Source: Branchinecta lynchi (Eukaryota; Arthropoda; Branchiopoda; Anostraca; Branchinectidae). From it: a stretch of 64,000 bases of DNA. The stretch is from contig JAKZAP010000018.1 in the NCBI GenBank assembly GCA_023053575.1, positions 3,720,001 through 3,784,000 on the forward strand, in the 5' to 3' direction. A program made the position numbers and the translations under genes. Shown piece by piece: positions 11,250 to 21,633 of this stretch (position 1 is its first letter; each line of letters opens with the position of its first letter). Under the pieces are notes generated by a model, which made no database searches, was not told where the DNA came from, and saw only the letters and a list, made by a program, of their open reading frames with translations.

Positions 11250-13225
11250 AATATGAATTTACATTAAAGGAACAATCTCAACTGATGCACTGCAGTTAGT
11301 TTTACCCAAAATTTCGCCTGCGGCGCATTTTGTAGTATTCTCTATTTGGAAGAACGGTGCATCACTGAGCGGACAGACATTTTTGGGGTTAAACACGTTA
11401 AAAGCCGGAAACTGTACGGAGTGTAGCTAAATTTTTCCGAAAAAAAAGGCAGATTAAAAGAAAATTCGCCTGCGGCGCTTGGTTTACTAGTCCAGTCGTC
11501 GGAAGCTTCGCTTTTTAGCGAAAGCTAAAATAAAAAGCCGATTATGTGAAATTTAATATACCAAAATATACCAAAGGAATAATCTCAACTGATGCATTAC
11601 AATTAGTTTACACAAAAAGTTTGCCTGCGGCGCATTTTGTAGTATTCTTTATTTGGAAGAACGGTGCTTCATTTGGTTGCAGGATTGAAATATGGGGGTC
11701 TGAAACACGGTCAAAGCTAGAACCTGTATGGTAGGTATAGCCAAATTATTCCAGAAAAAGGCAGATTTAAAAAATTTCGCCTGCGGCGCTTGGTTTAACT
11801 TGTCTTAATACAGTCGTCGGAAGCTTCGCTTTTTAGCGAAAGCTAATATGAAAAGTCAATTGCGGACATTAATATACCAAAACATACCAAAGGAATAATC
11901 TCAACTAATGCATTACAGTTAGTTTACACACAAATTTTGCCTGCGGCGCATTTTGTAGTACTCTTTATTTGGGAGAACGGTGTTTCATTTAGTTGGCGTT
12001 TTCGGACTGAAATTTGTGGGGGTCTGAAACACGTTAAAAGCTAGAACTTGTACGGTAGTTATAGCTAAATTATTCCGTAAAAAGGCAGATTTAAAAAATT
12101 TCGCCTGCGGCGCTTGGTTTAACTTGTCTTAGTACAGTCGTCGGAAGCTTCGCTTTTTAGCGAAAGCTAAAATGAAAAGCCGAATATGTGAACTTTAATA
12201 TACCAAAATATACCAAAGGAATAATCTCAACTATTGCATTACAGTTAGTTTACACACAAATTTTGCCTGCGGCGCATTTTGTAGTACTCTTTATTTGGGA
12301 GAACGGTGTTTCATTTAGTTGGCGTTTTCGGATTGAAATTTGTGGGGGTCTGAAACACGTTAAAAGCTAGAACTTGTAGTTGTATGGTAGTTATAGCTAA
12401 ATTATTCCGTAAAAAGGCAGATTAAAAAAATTTCACCTGCGGCGCTTGGTTTAACTTGTCTTAGTACAGTCGTCGGAAGCTTCGCCTTTTAGCGAAAGCT
12501 AAAATGAAAAGCCGAATATGTGAACTTTAATATACCAAAATATACCAAAGGAATAACCTCAACTAATGCATTACAGTTAGTTTACACACAAATTTTGCCT
12601 GCGGCGCATTTTGTAGTACTCTTTATTTGGGAGAACGGTGTTTCCTTTAGTTTGCGTTTTCGGATTGAAATTTGTGGGGGTCTGAAACACGTTAAAAGCT
12701 AGAACTTGTATGGTAGTTGTAGCTAAAATATTCCGTAAAAAGGCAGATTTAAAAAATTTCGCCTGCGGCGCTTGGTTTAACTTGTCTTAGTACAGTCGTC
12801 GGAAGCTTCGCTTTTTAGCGAAAGCTAAAATGAAAAGCCGAATATGTGAACTTTAATATACCAAAATATACCAAAGGAATAATCACAACTAATGCATTAC
12901 AGTTAGTTTACACACAAATTTTGCCTGCGGCACATTTTGTAGTATTCTTTATTTGGAAGAACGGTGTTTCAATTAGTTGGCGTTTTAGGATTGAAATTCG
13001 TGGGGGTCTGAAACACGTTAAAAGCTAGAACTTGTATGGTAGGTAGGCCTATAGCTAAATTATTCCGGAAAAAGGCAGATTTAAAAAATTTAGCCTTTCG
13101 GCGCTTAGTTTACTTGTTCTTGAACAGTCGTTGGAAGCTTCGCTTTTTAGCGAAAGCTAAAATGAAAAGCCAAATATGTGAATTAAAATACGAAATTACA
13201 TCAGAGGAATAATCTCAACTGATGC
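11250..13225 (+). repeat. Tandem array, about six units of 307-332 bp
   Basis: The phrase 'aatctcaact' (minor variants) recurs at 11274, 11581, 11897, 12222, 12554, 12881 and 13211. Each unit carries 'gcctgcggcgcattttgtag', 'tgggggtctgaaacacgtt', 'tcgcctgcggcgcttggttt' and the hairpin AGCTTCGCTTTTTAGCGAAAGCT. The central units are most alike and the outer ones more diverged, as in unequal-crossover arrays. A 60-codon ORF starting MNFNIPKYTKG recurs because the unit recurs. Confidence 0.92.
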
Positions 13226-13700
13226 ATTACAGTTAGTTTTACCCCGGTTCTATTCTGTGCTGGCGGGAAATGTACGCCGTTGCCGCGAAGAGGCAGTGGC
13301 GTTTTTTATCGGCACATTTTTGGGTCCGTCGGCATAAACCGGACGTCCCTCCCCCCCAAAGGTAAAAGGCTAGTGAAGCCCCTGCCCCCCACTATGGCTA
13401 ATTATTTCTAAGTTAATTTGGTTTGGACTCCCAATCTGGAACAGTCGCCTATCAAAATATAATAAAGACAGAAGTAGCTTACTTTCTTGGGAAAAGCGGA
13501 ACACAATCAGATAAAAGCTTAATTTAGCATTTGTTTTGACCAAAATCCTTGAGCTGTACTGGTTCCTGCTTCGGCTCTAGACAAGCTTGAATAGCGCAGT
13601 CCACTAGCGTCTTGGGCTTCCGTGAGAGAGATCTTCCGTTCTATACTACATCTGTGTATTTTTCCTTTTACTCCCTTTTTGCTACCATTGTTGCTAGTTT
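13226..13700. other. Right flank of the satellite element; no gene
   Basis: Ends around 13,385 with 'cctcccccccaaag' and 'agtgaagcccctgcccccc', the C-rich counterpart of the G-tract at 10,709; these may be the two ends of one long element enclosing the array. The rest shows nothing recognisable. Confidence 0.4.
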
Positions 13701-14060
13701 CCGGACTCCCGGATCCGGGGAAAGTCGGATCGGGGAAGTGATTATTTATAAGTTAATCTGGTCGGGTCCCTGATACGCCTGCCAAGTTTCATCGTCCTAG
13801 CTTATGTGGACCGACCGACAGAAATTGTGATCGCTATATGGCACTTGGCCGAAGGGCAAGTGCCATAAAAAACAATAATATTCTCGTTGTGAAAGATTGA
13901 AACCACCCTGGTCCTTGCTTTTTATGGCAAAAAACGCCGTCAAAATCGAGTGTCATATAGCCGTAGTAACTTCTGTCTGTCCATCCGTCTGTCGGTACAG
14001 GCCTTACTTGTTCGAGCACATATACCAATAGGCTAGGACGACAAAACTTGACTCACGTAC
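13700..14060. repeat. Two repeat D ends in inverted orientation
   Basis: The + strand copy closes with the hairpin TATGGCACTTG/CAAGTGCCATA at about 13,838-13,868. From about 13,925 to 14,060 a diverged copy runs in the opposite sense ('gtcatatagccgtagtaacttctgtctgtcc'). No coding sequence. Confidence 0.65.
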
Positions 14061-14279
14061 GAAGGACCCAACCAAATGCTCTAGGAAAATTTCCTTTATC
14101 AGACTTTCTATATCTATCATACATATCTGATAGACTTATCTTATTATATCAGCCTTATCTTATTTTATATCTACAGACTATTTCCTATAATGCTCTAGGA
14201 AACTTTCCTTTATCAGACTCGACCGTCGGCGGAGGAGGTGTGATCAGGACACTTGTGGCAAGCGTAAACTGCACAAACG

Positions 14280-15800
14280 GGTGATCTAACTGGATTGAAA
14301 CTTTATGCGTCTGAACGGAATTAGGTCACTGTCGGGGAGTCGGACGTGGGTCCTATGGAAATAGTGTGGCTCGCCTAGGGTTTAAACGAGTGGAGTGACT
14401 GGAATGAAACTTGGAATGTAGAAGGGCCGTATCCCTAGATGATTCATTTTAGGGTCCGGACCAGATCCGACCTCGGTGGGTTGGAGGGTGTACTGGAAGT
14501 TCGCTGTAAAATGTTCAGATTCGACCCAAACTTAATGGATGGTTCTCTATATAGATAATTCATTTATTGTCCGAAGAAGATTCGGCTACAGTGCGGGGAG
14601 TTGCTTTATTTGCCAAATTATGCTATAGCCGCATGTAACAGACGAGTTCCAAGTTAAAGATGCCAGCGTCACACTTTTGAAATTTCGCTGGCTCTGCCAA
14701 AAATCAAATAAAACTGGGCCCAGCCAGCGCATGACATTCTACACCCTTTTCGGGTCGACGGACAAACATTTATTTATTGTATTTCTTTTTTGTTGTGTTT
14801 AATTTTTTTTTTTTTTTAAATTGCTTACTTACTTACTAGGTCGCCTGCGTGCAGAAGCGTTACTAGCCAAAATGTTCAATGTGGGGGGGGGGAGGTATTC
14901 ACCGACTGGCTCGTCATTTTTACCAACTATTTTTCAGAAAAAACGACTGTTATGACACAAAAATCGACTGTATTTAAGGAACAATAGACTATTTTTTACG
15001 TCCCTCCTCCCCCCCCCCCCCCCCCAACGTCAGGCCCCTGCCTGAGCGTAGCGACTTGAATGGGTCCAGGGTCCAGATCGGATCTGACCTCTGTGTGGGA
15101 GGCTGGAGGAGGTAACAGACATTTCTCCGAAATGGTCGGATTCGAGTTAAACTTGTTGGGTGACACACGAATGATCTATTTATCAGGTATGTGTCCGAGC
15201 GGATTCGGTCACAGCGGTGGGTAGGAGGGTTGTCCTGAAAACGGGTTGTCTCCTCTGCATGCCTCGGGTAAAACAACCGAAGCGACGGGCGGGAAGAGAA
15301 GATGCCCTAGATGATTTATTTGTCTGGACCAGATTCGGCCAGGCTAGGGGGAGTTGGAGGGGTTCTCAGAAATCTTGTGGCCACCTAGGAATCAAACGAG
15401 TGAAGCGATTGGTTGACATATAGAAGGTACACAGTTCATTTGCCCTAGATGGTCCATGCTAGGGTCTCGACCGGATTAGCCTTGGCGGAAGGACGTGGAG
15501 GGGGTGCCACAAATTTTCGACGAATGCTCAGATTCAAGTTAAATTTTATGAGTGGAAGCTGGGGGGAGTTGGAGGGTGGGGGGTCCTGAAAATTTCGTGG
15601 CTGCCATGGAATAAAACAAGCAAAGCGAGGGGATGAGACTTGGAAGGTAAAGATCTCATATGCCGAAGGGGGAGGGTCCGAAAAATCCTCAGATTCGAGT
15701 GAAACTTGGAAGGTGGAATGATCAGATGTCACAGATGTCCCATTTGTAGGTCTCAACCGCATCCATCGACGGTGGGGTAGCTGACTGGTGGGTGACGTCG
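14280..15800. repeat. Degenerate tandem-like repeats and a 'cgactgttt' repeat block
   Basis: Recurring phrases such as 'ccagattcgg', 'agttggagg', 'cctgaaaa', 'aaacgagtga' and 'gaaacttggaaggt' return every 100-300 bp, probably an old relative of the repeat D array. An insertion at about 14,840-15,010 begins 'gcgttactagccaaaatgtt', carries 'aaaacgactg' repeats and ends in 'cctcctcccccc'; it is also present at 56,775-57,060 and, on -, at 62,755-62,945. Confidence 0.55.
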
Positions 15801-16620
15801 TCATTTATTTTATTACCACTTACTATACAACAAATGCCTTACGACAGCATAGCTCTTGTTCAATAAAGCGAAAGGAAAAACACATCTGGTGGCACTAAAA
15901 AAATACGACTTACTACACCTCCGAAACAGCATCCGATGCTTATTTGTGCGTGAAAAGAAACTACCAAAATACACAACATTAAAGGTAAGAGTTTCGGTAT
16001 AAGTCAGTAGCCTATAGAACGAAATAACTGGTGGTAGCAAATAACATGATTTTCTGACAACCTAGGATTCCTCCCGACGAAAACGGATGTGTGGAATCCG
16101 GAAGAAAAATCTGGACGGTGAAGCCTGGCTTTGAAGAAATATTTTGATTTTGATTGCGTTCGTATTTTGATTAATTGTATTTTAAACCGTGAATTGTATA
16201 TATAAATCATAGAATACAATTGAAAATACATCCCTTGGTTGATCTTTTTAACTGCATTGACATGTCCAGTATTTTTTTTTGTAAAAGATATTTATGGATA
16301 AGTAAATCGAATTGTAAATTGAAAAATAAATTGCCCATGTTCTAGTACAGAGCGACCATGCGGTTAGGTCCTACTAGTCCCCGCCCCCTCTACCTCTATG
16401 ATCACCACCATTATCAACGTCTTAACAACAAACTCAGCTAGGATACGTGTTGAAATATTCTATTGATTAAATTATATTCCTTAAATCAAAAGGTACGAAC
16501 CTCCCTGACGTTGGGTTTTGCGAAACCCTCCAATGTAAAATGTGAAGGCCCCTTTTTAAACAAGAGCTGAAAGCTCCTATGGCACTTATAAGAACAGTTA
16601 AAATGTTTGTCGGACAAGGT
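15801..16620. other. No gene recognised
   Basis: AT-rich sequence with overlapping short ORFs on - (15,813-16,231) that match nothing I know. A fragment like the start of repeat D ('gagctgaaagctcctatggcactt') is at about 16,564-16,588. Confidence 0.4.
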
Positions 16621-16624
16621 TTAA

Positions 16625-17000
16625 AGGACCCCTCCCACTATTTACTCTTCAGCTTATAGTAACTTAAAATATTTGAATACCTTAAAACTACGCTGTGCTT
16701 TCAAAAAAGTAACCCACAGTTTTGGCTGTTGTAAGCCATTTACGAGACCCGTTGACTTATAGCGAAAACAGGGAGACAATTTACATAGCCTTTTTTCTGA
16801 TGGAAAAATTTCTCGCAGACAACCGTCGACAGCGTGATACACATTACACGAAGGTAGCGAAACAAGACAAGTGAGAAAATCAGCGGGGTTCTGTTAGAGG
16901 GGTCGGAATATACCGTACGAAATTGGGATCTCCGGGTTTAAAAAAATATGGAGTGACTATGGAAGTAGGTTGCGTTACTATTATAGATAAGACAGGTCCT
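16625..17000. mobile_element. TTAA-type MITE, copy 1 (376 bp)
   Basis: Termini AGGACC...GGTCCT flanked by TTAA at 16621-16624 and 17001-17004, as in piggyBac-type insertions. Sister copies at 29,381-29,744 and 38,833-39,181 share the whole interior ('cttatagcgaaaacaggg', 'gcagacaaccgtcgacag', 'gaagtaggttgcgtta'). There is no ORF of substance. Confidence 0.85.
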
Positions 17001-17339
17001 TTAACTGCAGTTTTCAAAGTCAGGTCTCTCTCCCGATATTTCTTTCATCAAAAGACGGGGTTGATCTAGTGTTGGGAAAACCTCTCTGACACGCCGATTT
17101 CTCCAGTCCAACGTTAAATAACGTTTATTATAACAACGAGTATTTTCAGATGTACAATGTCAGCAATGATTGTAGTCAGGAAAGATCAGGAAAGTCAGGA
17201 ACCCTATAAATAATGAATCTTTTACTTTATGATTTTACTTTAAATGAATACTTCAACTTATAATTAATAAATTATATCTAAATTATATACTAATATAAAA
17301 ATCCAAAAAAAGTTTGTTCTTAAAATTACAGCAAATCCA
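17001..17339. other. No gene recognised
   Basis: AT-rich gap between the TTAA MITE and the Penelope ends. I see nothing in it. Confidence 0.4.
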
Positions 17340-17388
17340 CTTTAAATATTTGACGATGCAAAACGGATAAGTCAGCTACATTTTATTA

Positions 17389-17432
17389 GAGCTATATTTC
17401 GGCCCTTCTTGGCAAGGGTCCTCTTCAGGCTG
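17389..17432 (-). ncRNA. Hammerhead-like motif, lineage 2
   Basis: On -: CUGAAGA, stem II with CCCUU/AAGGG, GAA, then AUAU, A (cleavage position), GCUC. The preceding strand is CAGC, so only three of four stem I pairs form; this copy is probably weakened. Confidence 0.6.
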
Positions 17433-17493
17433 AAACCACTCAAGCTGGGCATTTTTTTTGTTTTACACGTTCATTGTCCAGCTATAGCGATTT

Positions 17494-17537
17494 GAGCCTG
17501 AAGAGGACCCTTGCCAAGAAGGGCCGAAATATAGCTC
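17494..17537 (+). ncRNA. Minimal hammerhead ribozyme motif, lineage 2
   Basis: GAGC (17494-17497), CTGAAGA core (17498-17504), GC-rich stem II with a six-base loop, GAA (17526-17528), AUAU (17529-17532), A at 17533 as cleavage residue, then GCTC (17534-17537) that pairs with GAGC. All core positions fit the hammerhead consensus. Stem III is reduced to self-complementary AUAU. It lies within a Penelope end. Confidence 0.8.
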
Positions 17538-17612
17538 TAATAAAATGTAGCTGACTTATCCGTTGAGCCTCGTCAAATATATGATTCGCAGTCAGCTTGT
17601 GCTGAAGGAATA

Positions 17613-18420
17613 TTTACAGCTTTAAATGTTACAAGCCATTAATCTGGTTGAAAGCTGTCTACCAACTGAACTGGTAGCGCTTCTATGAAGATACTTAACT
17701 TTGCTCAACACTTCTAGATGGCGTTATAAATGGGAAAAGCGCGGAATATTCAAATAGGGTGAGAAACGGAATCGGACGATTCCCAACATCTAGTAAACCT
17801 GAAATATTGTTCCACTTAATGACAGCTGTTTCAGAATGAAAGTTTTTTGTTTTGTCGTCCTCTGGTTCCGATTCGCGTATGAGGCAATCGATGGTAGGAG
17901 CACATGCTCCAGCTGTGATTATTCTGTGACCCAACTGGATCAGACCACGAAATAGCTGGAAGAGATTTTACGAGATTTCTCGTGACCCCCTTCGAGCTCC
18001 GCACAATATCATTGGAATTGGTCCAGAACTGAAATAGAAAGTCTGAGACATTAGGTCTTACCACGTGTCAAGTCCTATTCGCATCCGATAACCCATTAGA
18101 AAGTTCTGCATGCCACTAGATTCCGGATTCCCCATCCATTCATACCCCTGGGATAATCGAATCGGGGAAGTGACTATTTCCAAGTCAATCTTGTCCGGTC
18201 CCAGATACGACTGTCAAGTATCATCGTCACAGATAACCTAGAAGTGCCCAGATCACAGATGCTTGTTCTTCCCAGCAAGTTTCACTCCGATCCCTCATTC
18301 TAACAGTTTCTTGAAATTTCCGGTCTCCCCCCTACCAACCGAATCCGGTCAAGACTATAAACGGGACATCAGAGATACACAATCTATTCAGTTATTAAGT
18401 TTCATTCCAATCTGATCATC
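17613..18420. other. No gene recognised
   Basis: Short overlapping - strand ORFs at 17,695-18,064 have no similarity I can identify. A fragment related to repeat D ('tcggggaagtgactatttccaagt...', about 18,160-18,420) closes the stretch. Confidence 0.4.
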
Positions 18421-18423
18421 TGT

Positions 18424-18476
18424 TGGCGACGGCGCACCCCTGGCGAAACGTCCCCATGGCGGAACGTCCCCGGCTA
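18424..18476 (-). repeat. 'GGGGACGTTT' repeats, inverted partner
   Basis: On -, 'ggggacgttccgccatggggacgtttcgccagg', the complement of the array at 19,611-19,765. Together they may bracket one element of about 1.34 kb. Confidence 0.6.
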
Positions 18477-18837
18477 TAGATTTTTTTTTCGCTGAGGGAT
18501 AGCTCGGCCTATGAGATTACTGATTGCGTCATCAGTTCAGACAAAAAATGTTCTTGGAACATAAACTTTGGAAAACAAAGATGGGTCGACTACTTCAGCA
18601 TTTAACTGATAGTCAAGAAACAAACCAAAGTGTTGCTCCCACTATAGCCATTTCTTAAAGATTTAATTTGGTGATATTCATTATCAAAGGAACAAACCCG
18701 TCCAACCTAGATTTACTATGTCTCTCTATCTTACTAATCGTTGGATCCACTTTCCTTTCCTCGCTTCCCATGTCATTTTTATCTAGCATGACGGCACTAC
18801 CCTTATTTTTATATCTTCCTTGCTTGACTCTCTTTGA

Positions 18838-19400
18838 ATGAATGAATGTATGAATGAATTTATTTATGACGCACTGCCCAAGGGCGTAAGTGCAGTAAAA
18901 AAGATAAAGAAATATAAAATAATCGCAAAAAACTCAACAAATATTTTGAAAAAAGGTTCACTAATTTAGAATCACGTTGATGGGATCATGGACAGGTAAT
19001 TTTCCAATCGGAGAACACAAATTAGAGGAGAGGGCTTCAAGAGTCAACAACGGGTCGGAAATTAACAAACGGCGGATCAGGTAGCGGTTCCGTGTGCGCC
19101 GGGGTAGGTAGAGAAGAAATCTCAGATATCTGAAGTATGTCGAGCGTACGCGTCGAAGGTCCTTTCTTCTGAGTACAGTATGTAATCCAGCAAGGAAGTT
19201 AACATACGGTGCGCAAAAGGCAGTATATAACTTTCCAAGCTCAGGTCTACTATACCTTGAACGGTTCGGCACAATTTTGCAGTAGCCATATCTAATTCCT
19301 TTAGCCGCTGATTTAACTGCTTCCTCACAAATCTTTTACTTTGAGCCACAGCGGGCTTCCCCTTTCTCTGAGGAGCTTACTGGTGCTCGTCAGACTGTGC
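18838..19400 (-). pseudogene. 3' end of a non-LTR retrotransposon
   Basis: On - a broken frame reads AQSKRFVRKQLNQRLKELDMA..., then (shifted) SRPELGKLYTAFCAPYVNFLAGLHTV, DLRRVRSTYFRYLRFLLYLPR, RTRNRYLIRRLLISDPLLTLEAL. This is the post-RT thumb region of an APE-type LINE, related to the fragment at 9,862. It ends on - in 'gtcataaataaattcattcat', an AATAAATT plus tetranucleotide tail seen on several LINE ends here. Confidence 0.75.
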
Positions 19401-19610
19401 ATGTTGCTTGAAACAACCTAGAAGTGATTCAGTCAATTGCAAGGCATATTAAACTACATATTTTAACTGAAAACAATACATTTATGAAGCACCCGGTCCT
19501 ATGTCCGATCTTCCTATTTATAATGAATGTGCCCACATCTGTAAAGCTCACAAGTTGTTTTACCTCGATCATGCACCTTAAGATCGAGGCGAACTTAAAA
19601 ATCTATGCTT

Positions 19611-19765
19611 GGGGACGTTTTTGCCGTGGGGACGTTTTGTCATGGGGACGTTTTGACACGGGGACGTTTTGTCACGGGGACGTTTTGACACGGGGACGTT
19701 TCGTAGGGGAAGTTCGCCAGGGGACGTTTTGCCATGGGGACGTTTCGGCGGTAAGCCGACATTTG
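19611..19765 (+). repeat. Minisatellite of ~17-bp 'GGGGACGTTTTGnCac' units
   Basis: About nine units of 'ggggacgttttg(t/a)cacg' run from 19,611 to 19,765, ending in 'ggcggtaagccgac'. Any translated product is a repeat artefact (GRFVTGTFC-like). Confidence 0.85.
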
Positions 19766-19789
19766 ATATTCTGTGCTACGTCTATTTGA

Positions 19790-20134
19790 TAGATGCTCAT
19801 AGCAATGCGAGGATGGACTTAAAACGTATCTCTAGTACTGTTTATCATCCATAATAGATCGAACCTGTCGTATCATTCAATTCTTTACGCTGACAAACTA
19901 AAATAACCACGTGGTTTCGACGGACCTACGGCCATTGCAATGATTCGTACACGAAGGAATTTCCGGAACCCGCCCTCATCGACTTTATCGCAATTCTGCC
20001 CAAATCCGTTTTCATTGTCTCCAAACTTCACTCGGTGGCACTCAGCCAACGACTGAAGAAAGAGTTATACCCCCCCCCCACTCCCAAGAGGTCCGGCCTA
20101 CTGCAGAGTTGAAGATTTTTCACGTTCTAGGAAC
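19790..20134 (+). promoter_or_regulatory. Upstream region of the cathepsin gene with a splice-acceptor-like site
   Basis: No clear TATA box is seen. Immediately before the start codon the sequence is 'tttttcacgttctag|gaacATGGCG': a pyrimidine-rich tract and AG four bases before ATG. This could be a 3' splice site of a 5'-UTR intron or a trans-splicing acceptor. The purine three bases before ATG and the G after it fit a good eukaryotic start. Confidence 0.35.
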
Positions 20135-21100
20135 ATGGCGTCTATGACGTTATTTCTACTTCTACTTTTAACCATCCACCTCGCATTTTCATCACCTGCT
20201 GAATGGAAGAATTACAAGAACAAGTACAGGAAGAACTACAACAACCCCAAAGTCGACAGACTTCGACAAATAAAGTGGGAGCAAAGTACGGAAATCGTAA
20301 AGCAACACAACTTAAGAGCAGCGAAAGGCGAGTTCCCATTCACACTTGGAATAAACCATCTATCTGACTTGGTCATCGCAGAACTTCAACGCCTGACGGG
20401 AACTCGTGAACAAAACACGCTGCAAGCTACCAGCCCTGGCTTTGAACCATCCGAGGTAAGGATCCTCCCAACAAGCTTCAACTATACGAAGGACCCTTGC
20501 CTCGGCCCCGCCAAGGACCAAGGTGTGTGTGGAAGCTGCTGGGCCTTCGCAGTTACAAAAGTCCTAGAGTACAGGCGGTGTAAGAAAATGGGAAAGCAGA
20601 GCCTTCTGAGTGAGCAGCAACTCATTGACTGCGTTCGTGAGAACTTGGGTTGTGAAGGCGGCACGATAGAGTTGGCGTGGGACTATATAGCAGCTTCAGG
20701 ACAGTGCGCAGCACAGAACTACCCTTACTCAGGAATAACTGAGATGTGCAAACCCTGTACGCCCGTAACCCGGATTTCCGGATACACCCGGCTGACGAAC
20801 CCAACCGAATCCGCAATCCGGCAAGCACTAGTCAACTACGGTCCGGTGACGACGCTCTTTGCCGTTTGCACATCTGAATTCTTTTACTACGCAGACGGGA
20901 TATACGATCAACCCCAAATGTGTGCTGTGAACCATGGGATGGTCATCGTAGGATATGGTGCTAGGAACGGGATTAACTACTGGATCCTTCAGAACTCCTG
21001 GGGGACCCAGTGGGGTCGAAATGGAACCGTTTTGGTAAAGAGAGGAGCTAATGTGTGTTCAGTTGAATCTATTGTGACATATCCCAACAGCTTGATTTGA
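20135..21100 (+). CDS. Cathepsin L-like cysteine protease precursor (papain family C1A)
   Basis: Complete 321-residue preproprotein in a single exon. Residues 1-20 are a hydrophobic signal peptide (MTLFLLLLLTIHLAFS). Residues about 22-80 form an I29 inhibitory prodomain with a degenerate ERFNIN pattern (R44...W48..S51..I54..HN58-59). The mature peptidase begins near 110: oxyanion Gln129 and catalytic Cys135 in KDQGVCGSCWAF, CEGG at 173-176, catalytic His267 in NHGMVIVGYG, Asn287 in QNSWGTQWG. All three catalytic residues and the paired cysteines are present, so it is probably active as a secreted or lysosomal endopeptidase. The length fits family members (about 320-340). The prodomain has HLSDLVIAEL in place of the usual FaDlt.eEf stretch. 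No intron interrupts it, unusual for this family, so it may be an old retrocopy; neither a poly(A) tail nor flanking duplications are visible. It converges on EEFSEC 378 bp downstream. Confidence 0.93.
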   Translation: MASMTLFLLLLLTIHLAFSSPAEWKNYKNKYRKNYNNPKVDRLRQIKWEQSTEIVKQHNLRAAKGEFPFTLGINHLSDLVIAELQRLTGTREQNTLQATSPGFEPSEVRILPTSFNYTKDPCLGPAKDQGVCGSCWAFAVTKVLEYRRCKKMGKQSLLSEQQLIDCVRENLGCEGGTIELAWDYIAASGQCAAQNYPYSGITEMCKPCTPVTRISGYTRLTNPTESAIRQALVNYGPVTTLFAVCTSEFFYYADGIYDQPQMCAVNHGMVIVGYGARNGINYWILQNSWGTQWGRNGTVLVKRGANVCSVESIVTYPNSLI

Positions 21101-21131
21101 TGTTGGCAAACATGTCCTGTTTTTTAATGGA

Positions 21132-21137
21132 ATTAAA
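21132..21137 (+). terminator. Polyadenylation signal ATTAAA of the cathepsin gene
   Basis: ATTAAA lies 31 bp after the stop codon, a usual distance for a short 3' UTR. It is the only canonical or near-canonical signal close to the gene. Confidence 0.55.
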
Positions 21138-21139
21138 GC

Positions 21140-21478
21140 TTATTAGGACTAGAATCGCTTATTTATAATTATTAGAGACAAACATAGAACCCATTGACAC
21201 AAAAAATGGGTATGAAAAAGCCAACCAAAAGGCCAGAAACCAGAGTTTCCTTCCGAAACAGATTGAAAAAATGTGAACGGGAAATACAGAGGATTCTGAG
21301 ATTTCTCTTTGTCCTTACTGGGAGGGGGGGGGGGCATATTGTAGTTCCACCCACCCAAAGGCCAATTTGGAATCCAAAGCAGACATCTCGCTCCGCCAGT
21401 GAAGGTCAAGTGTTAAGCAACAATTTTCCTATCTATCAAACCAACCATAGAAAGCTTCCCGTATATTAAAAATAAAAA
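21140..21478. other. Intergenic gap between convergent cathepsin and EEFSEC
   Basis: Contains the 3' UTRs of both genes. A G-run of 10 at 21,325-21,334 sits in it. Overlapping ORFs here are not credible genes. Confidence 0.5.
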
Positions 21479-21633
21479 TCACTGCATCATTTTCTTCTGT
21501 GGATCAAATACGAACCTTTTAAAGCTTAGGTACAAGTTCACAACCTCTCCTGGTGTCTCGAGTTCCGCCCCGCTTTCCTTTCCTCTTTTCTTCGCAGGTT
21601 TGAACTGTGCCAAAGTAGTGGGCATCAGGCATT
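21479..21633 (-). CDS. EEFSEC: EEFSEC terminal coding exon
   Basis: Acceptor 'cgtctctag|AATGCC'. Encodes CLMPTTLAQFKPAKKRGKES, then GAELETPGEVVNLYLSFKRF and VFDPQKKMMQ, followed by TGA. The basic linker followed by LSFKR.VFD is the C-terminal signature of animal EEFSEC. No AATAAA is obvious just downstream on -. Confidence 0.9.

Larger units (their letters stand above)
17340..17612. mobile_element. Penelope-like element ends, lineage 2, inverted pair
   Basis: Two copies of a Penelope terminal segment face each other: - at about 17,340-17,440 and + at about 17,487-17,612, joined by ~45 bp. Both share 'taaaatgtagctgacttatccgtt'. The right copy runs into 'gcagtcagcttgtgctgaaggaatattta', the terminal motif of every Penelope copy here. 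No RT remains. Confidence 0.85.

Noticed and set aside
12188..13028. Repeated 60-codon ORFs starting MNFNIPKYTKG
   Set aside because: They recur only because the ~327-bp unit recurs, and lengths and stops drift with unit indels; no sign of selection on the protein.
11250..13225. Direct-repeat array considered as CRISPR
   Set aside because: Units of about 327 bp without short unique spacers, in eukaryotic DNA; it is a satellite-like array.
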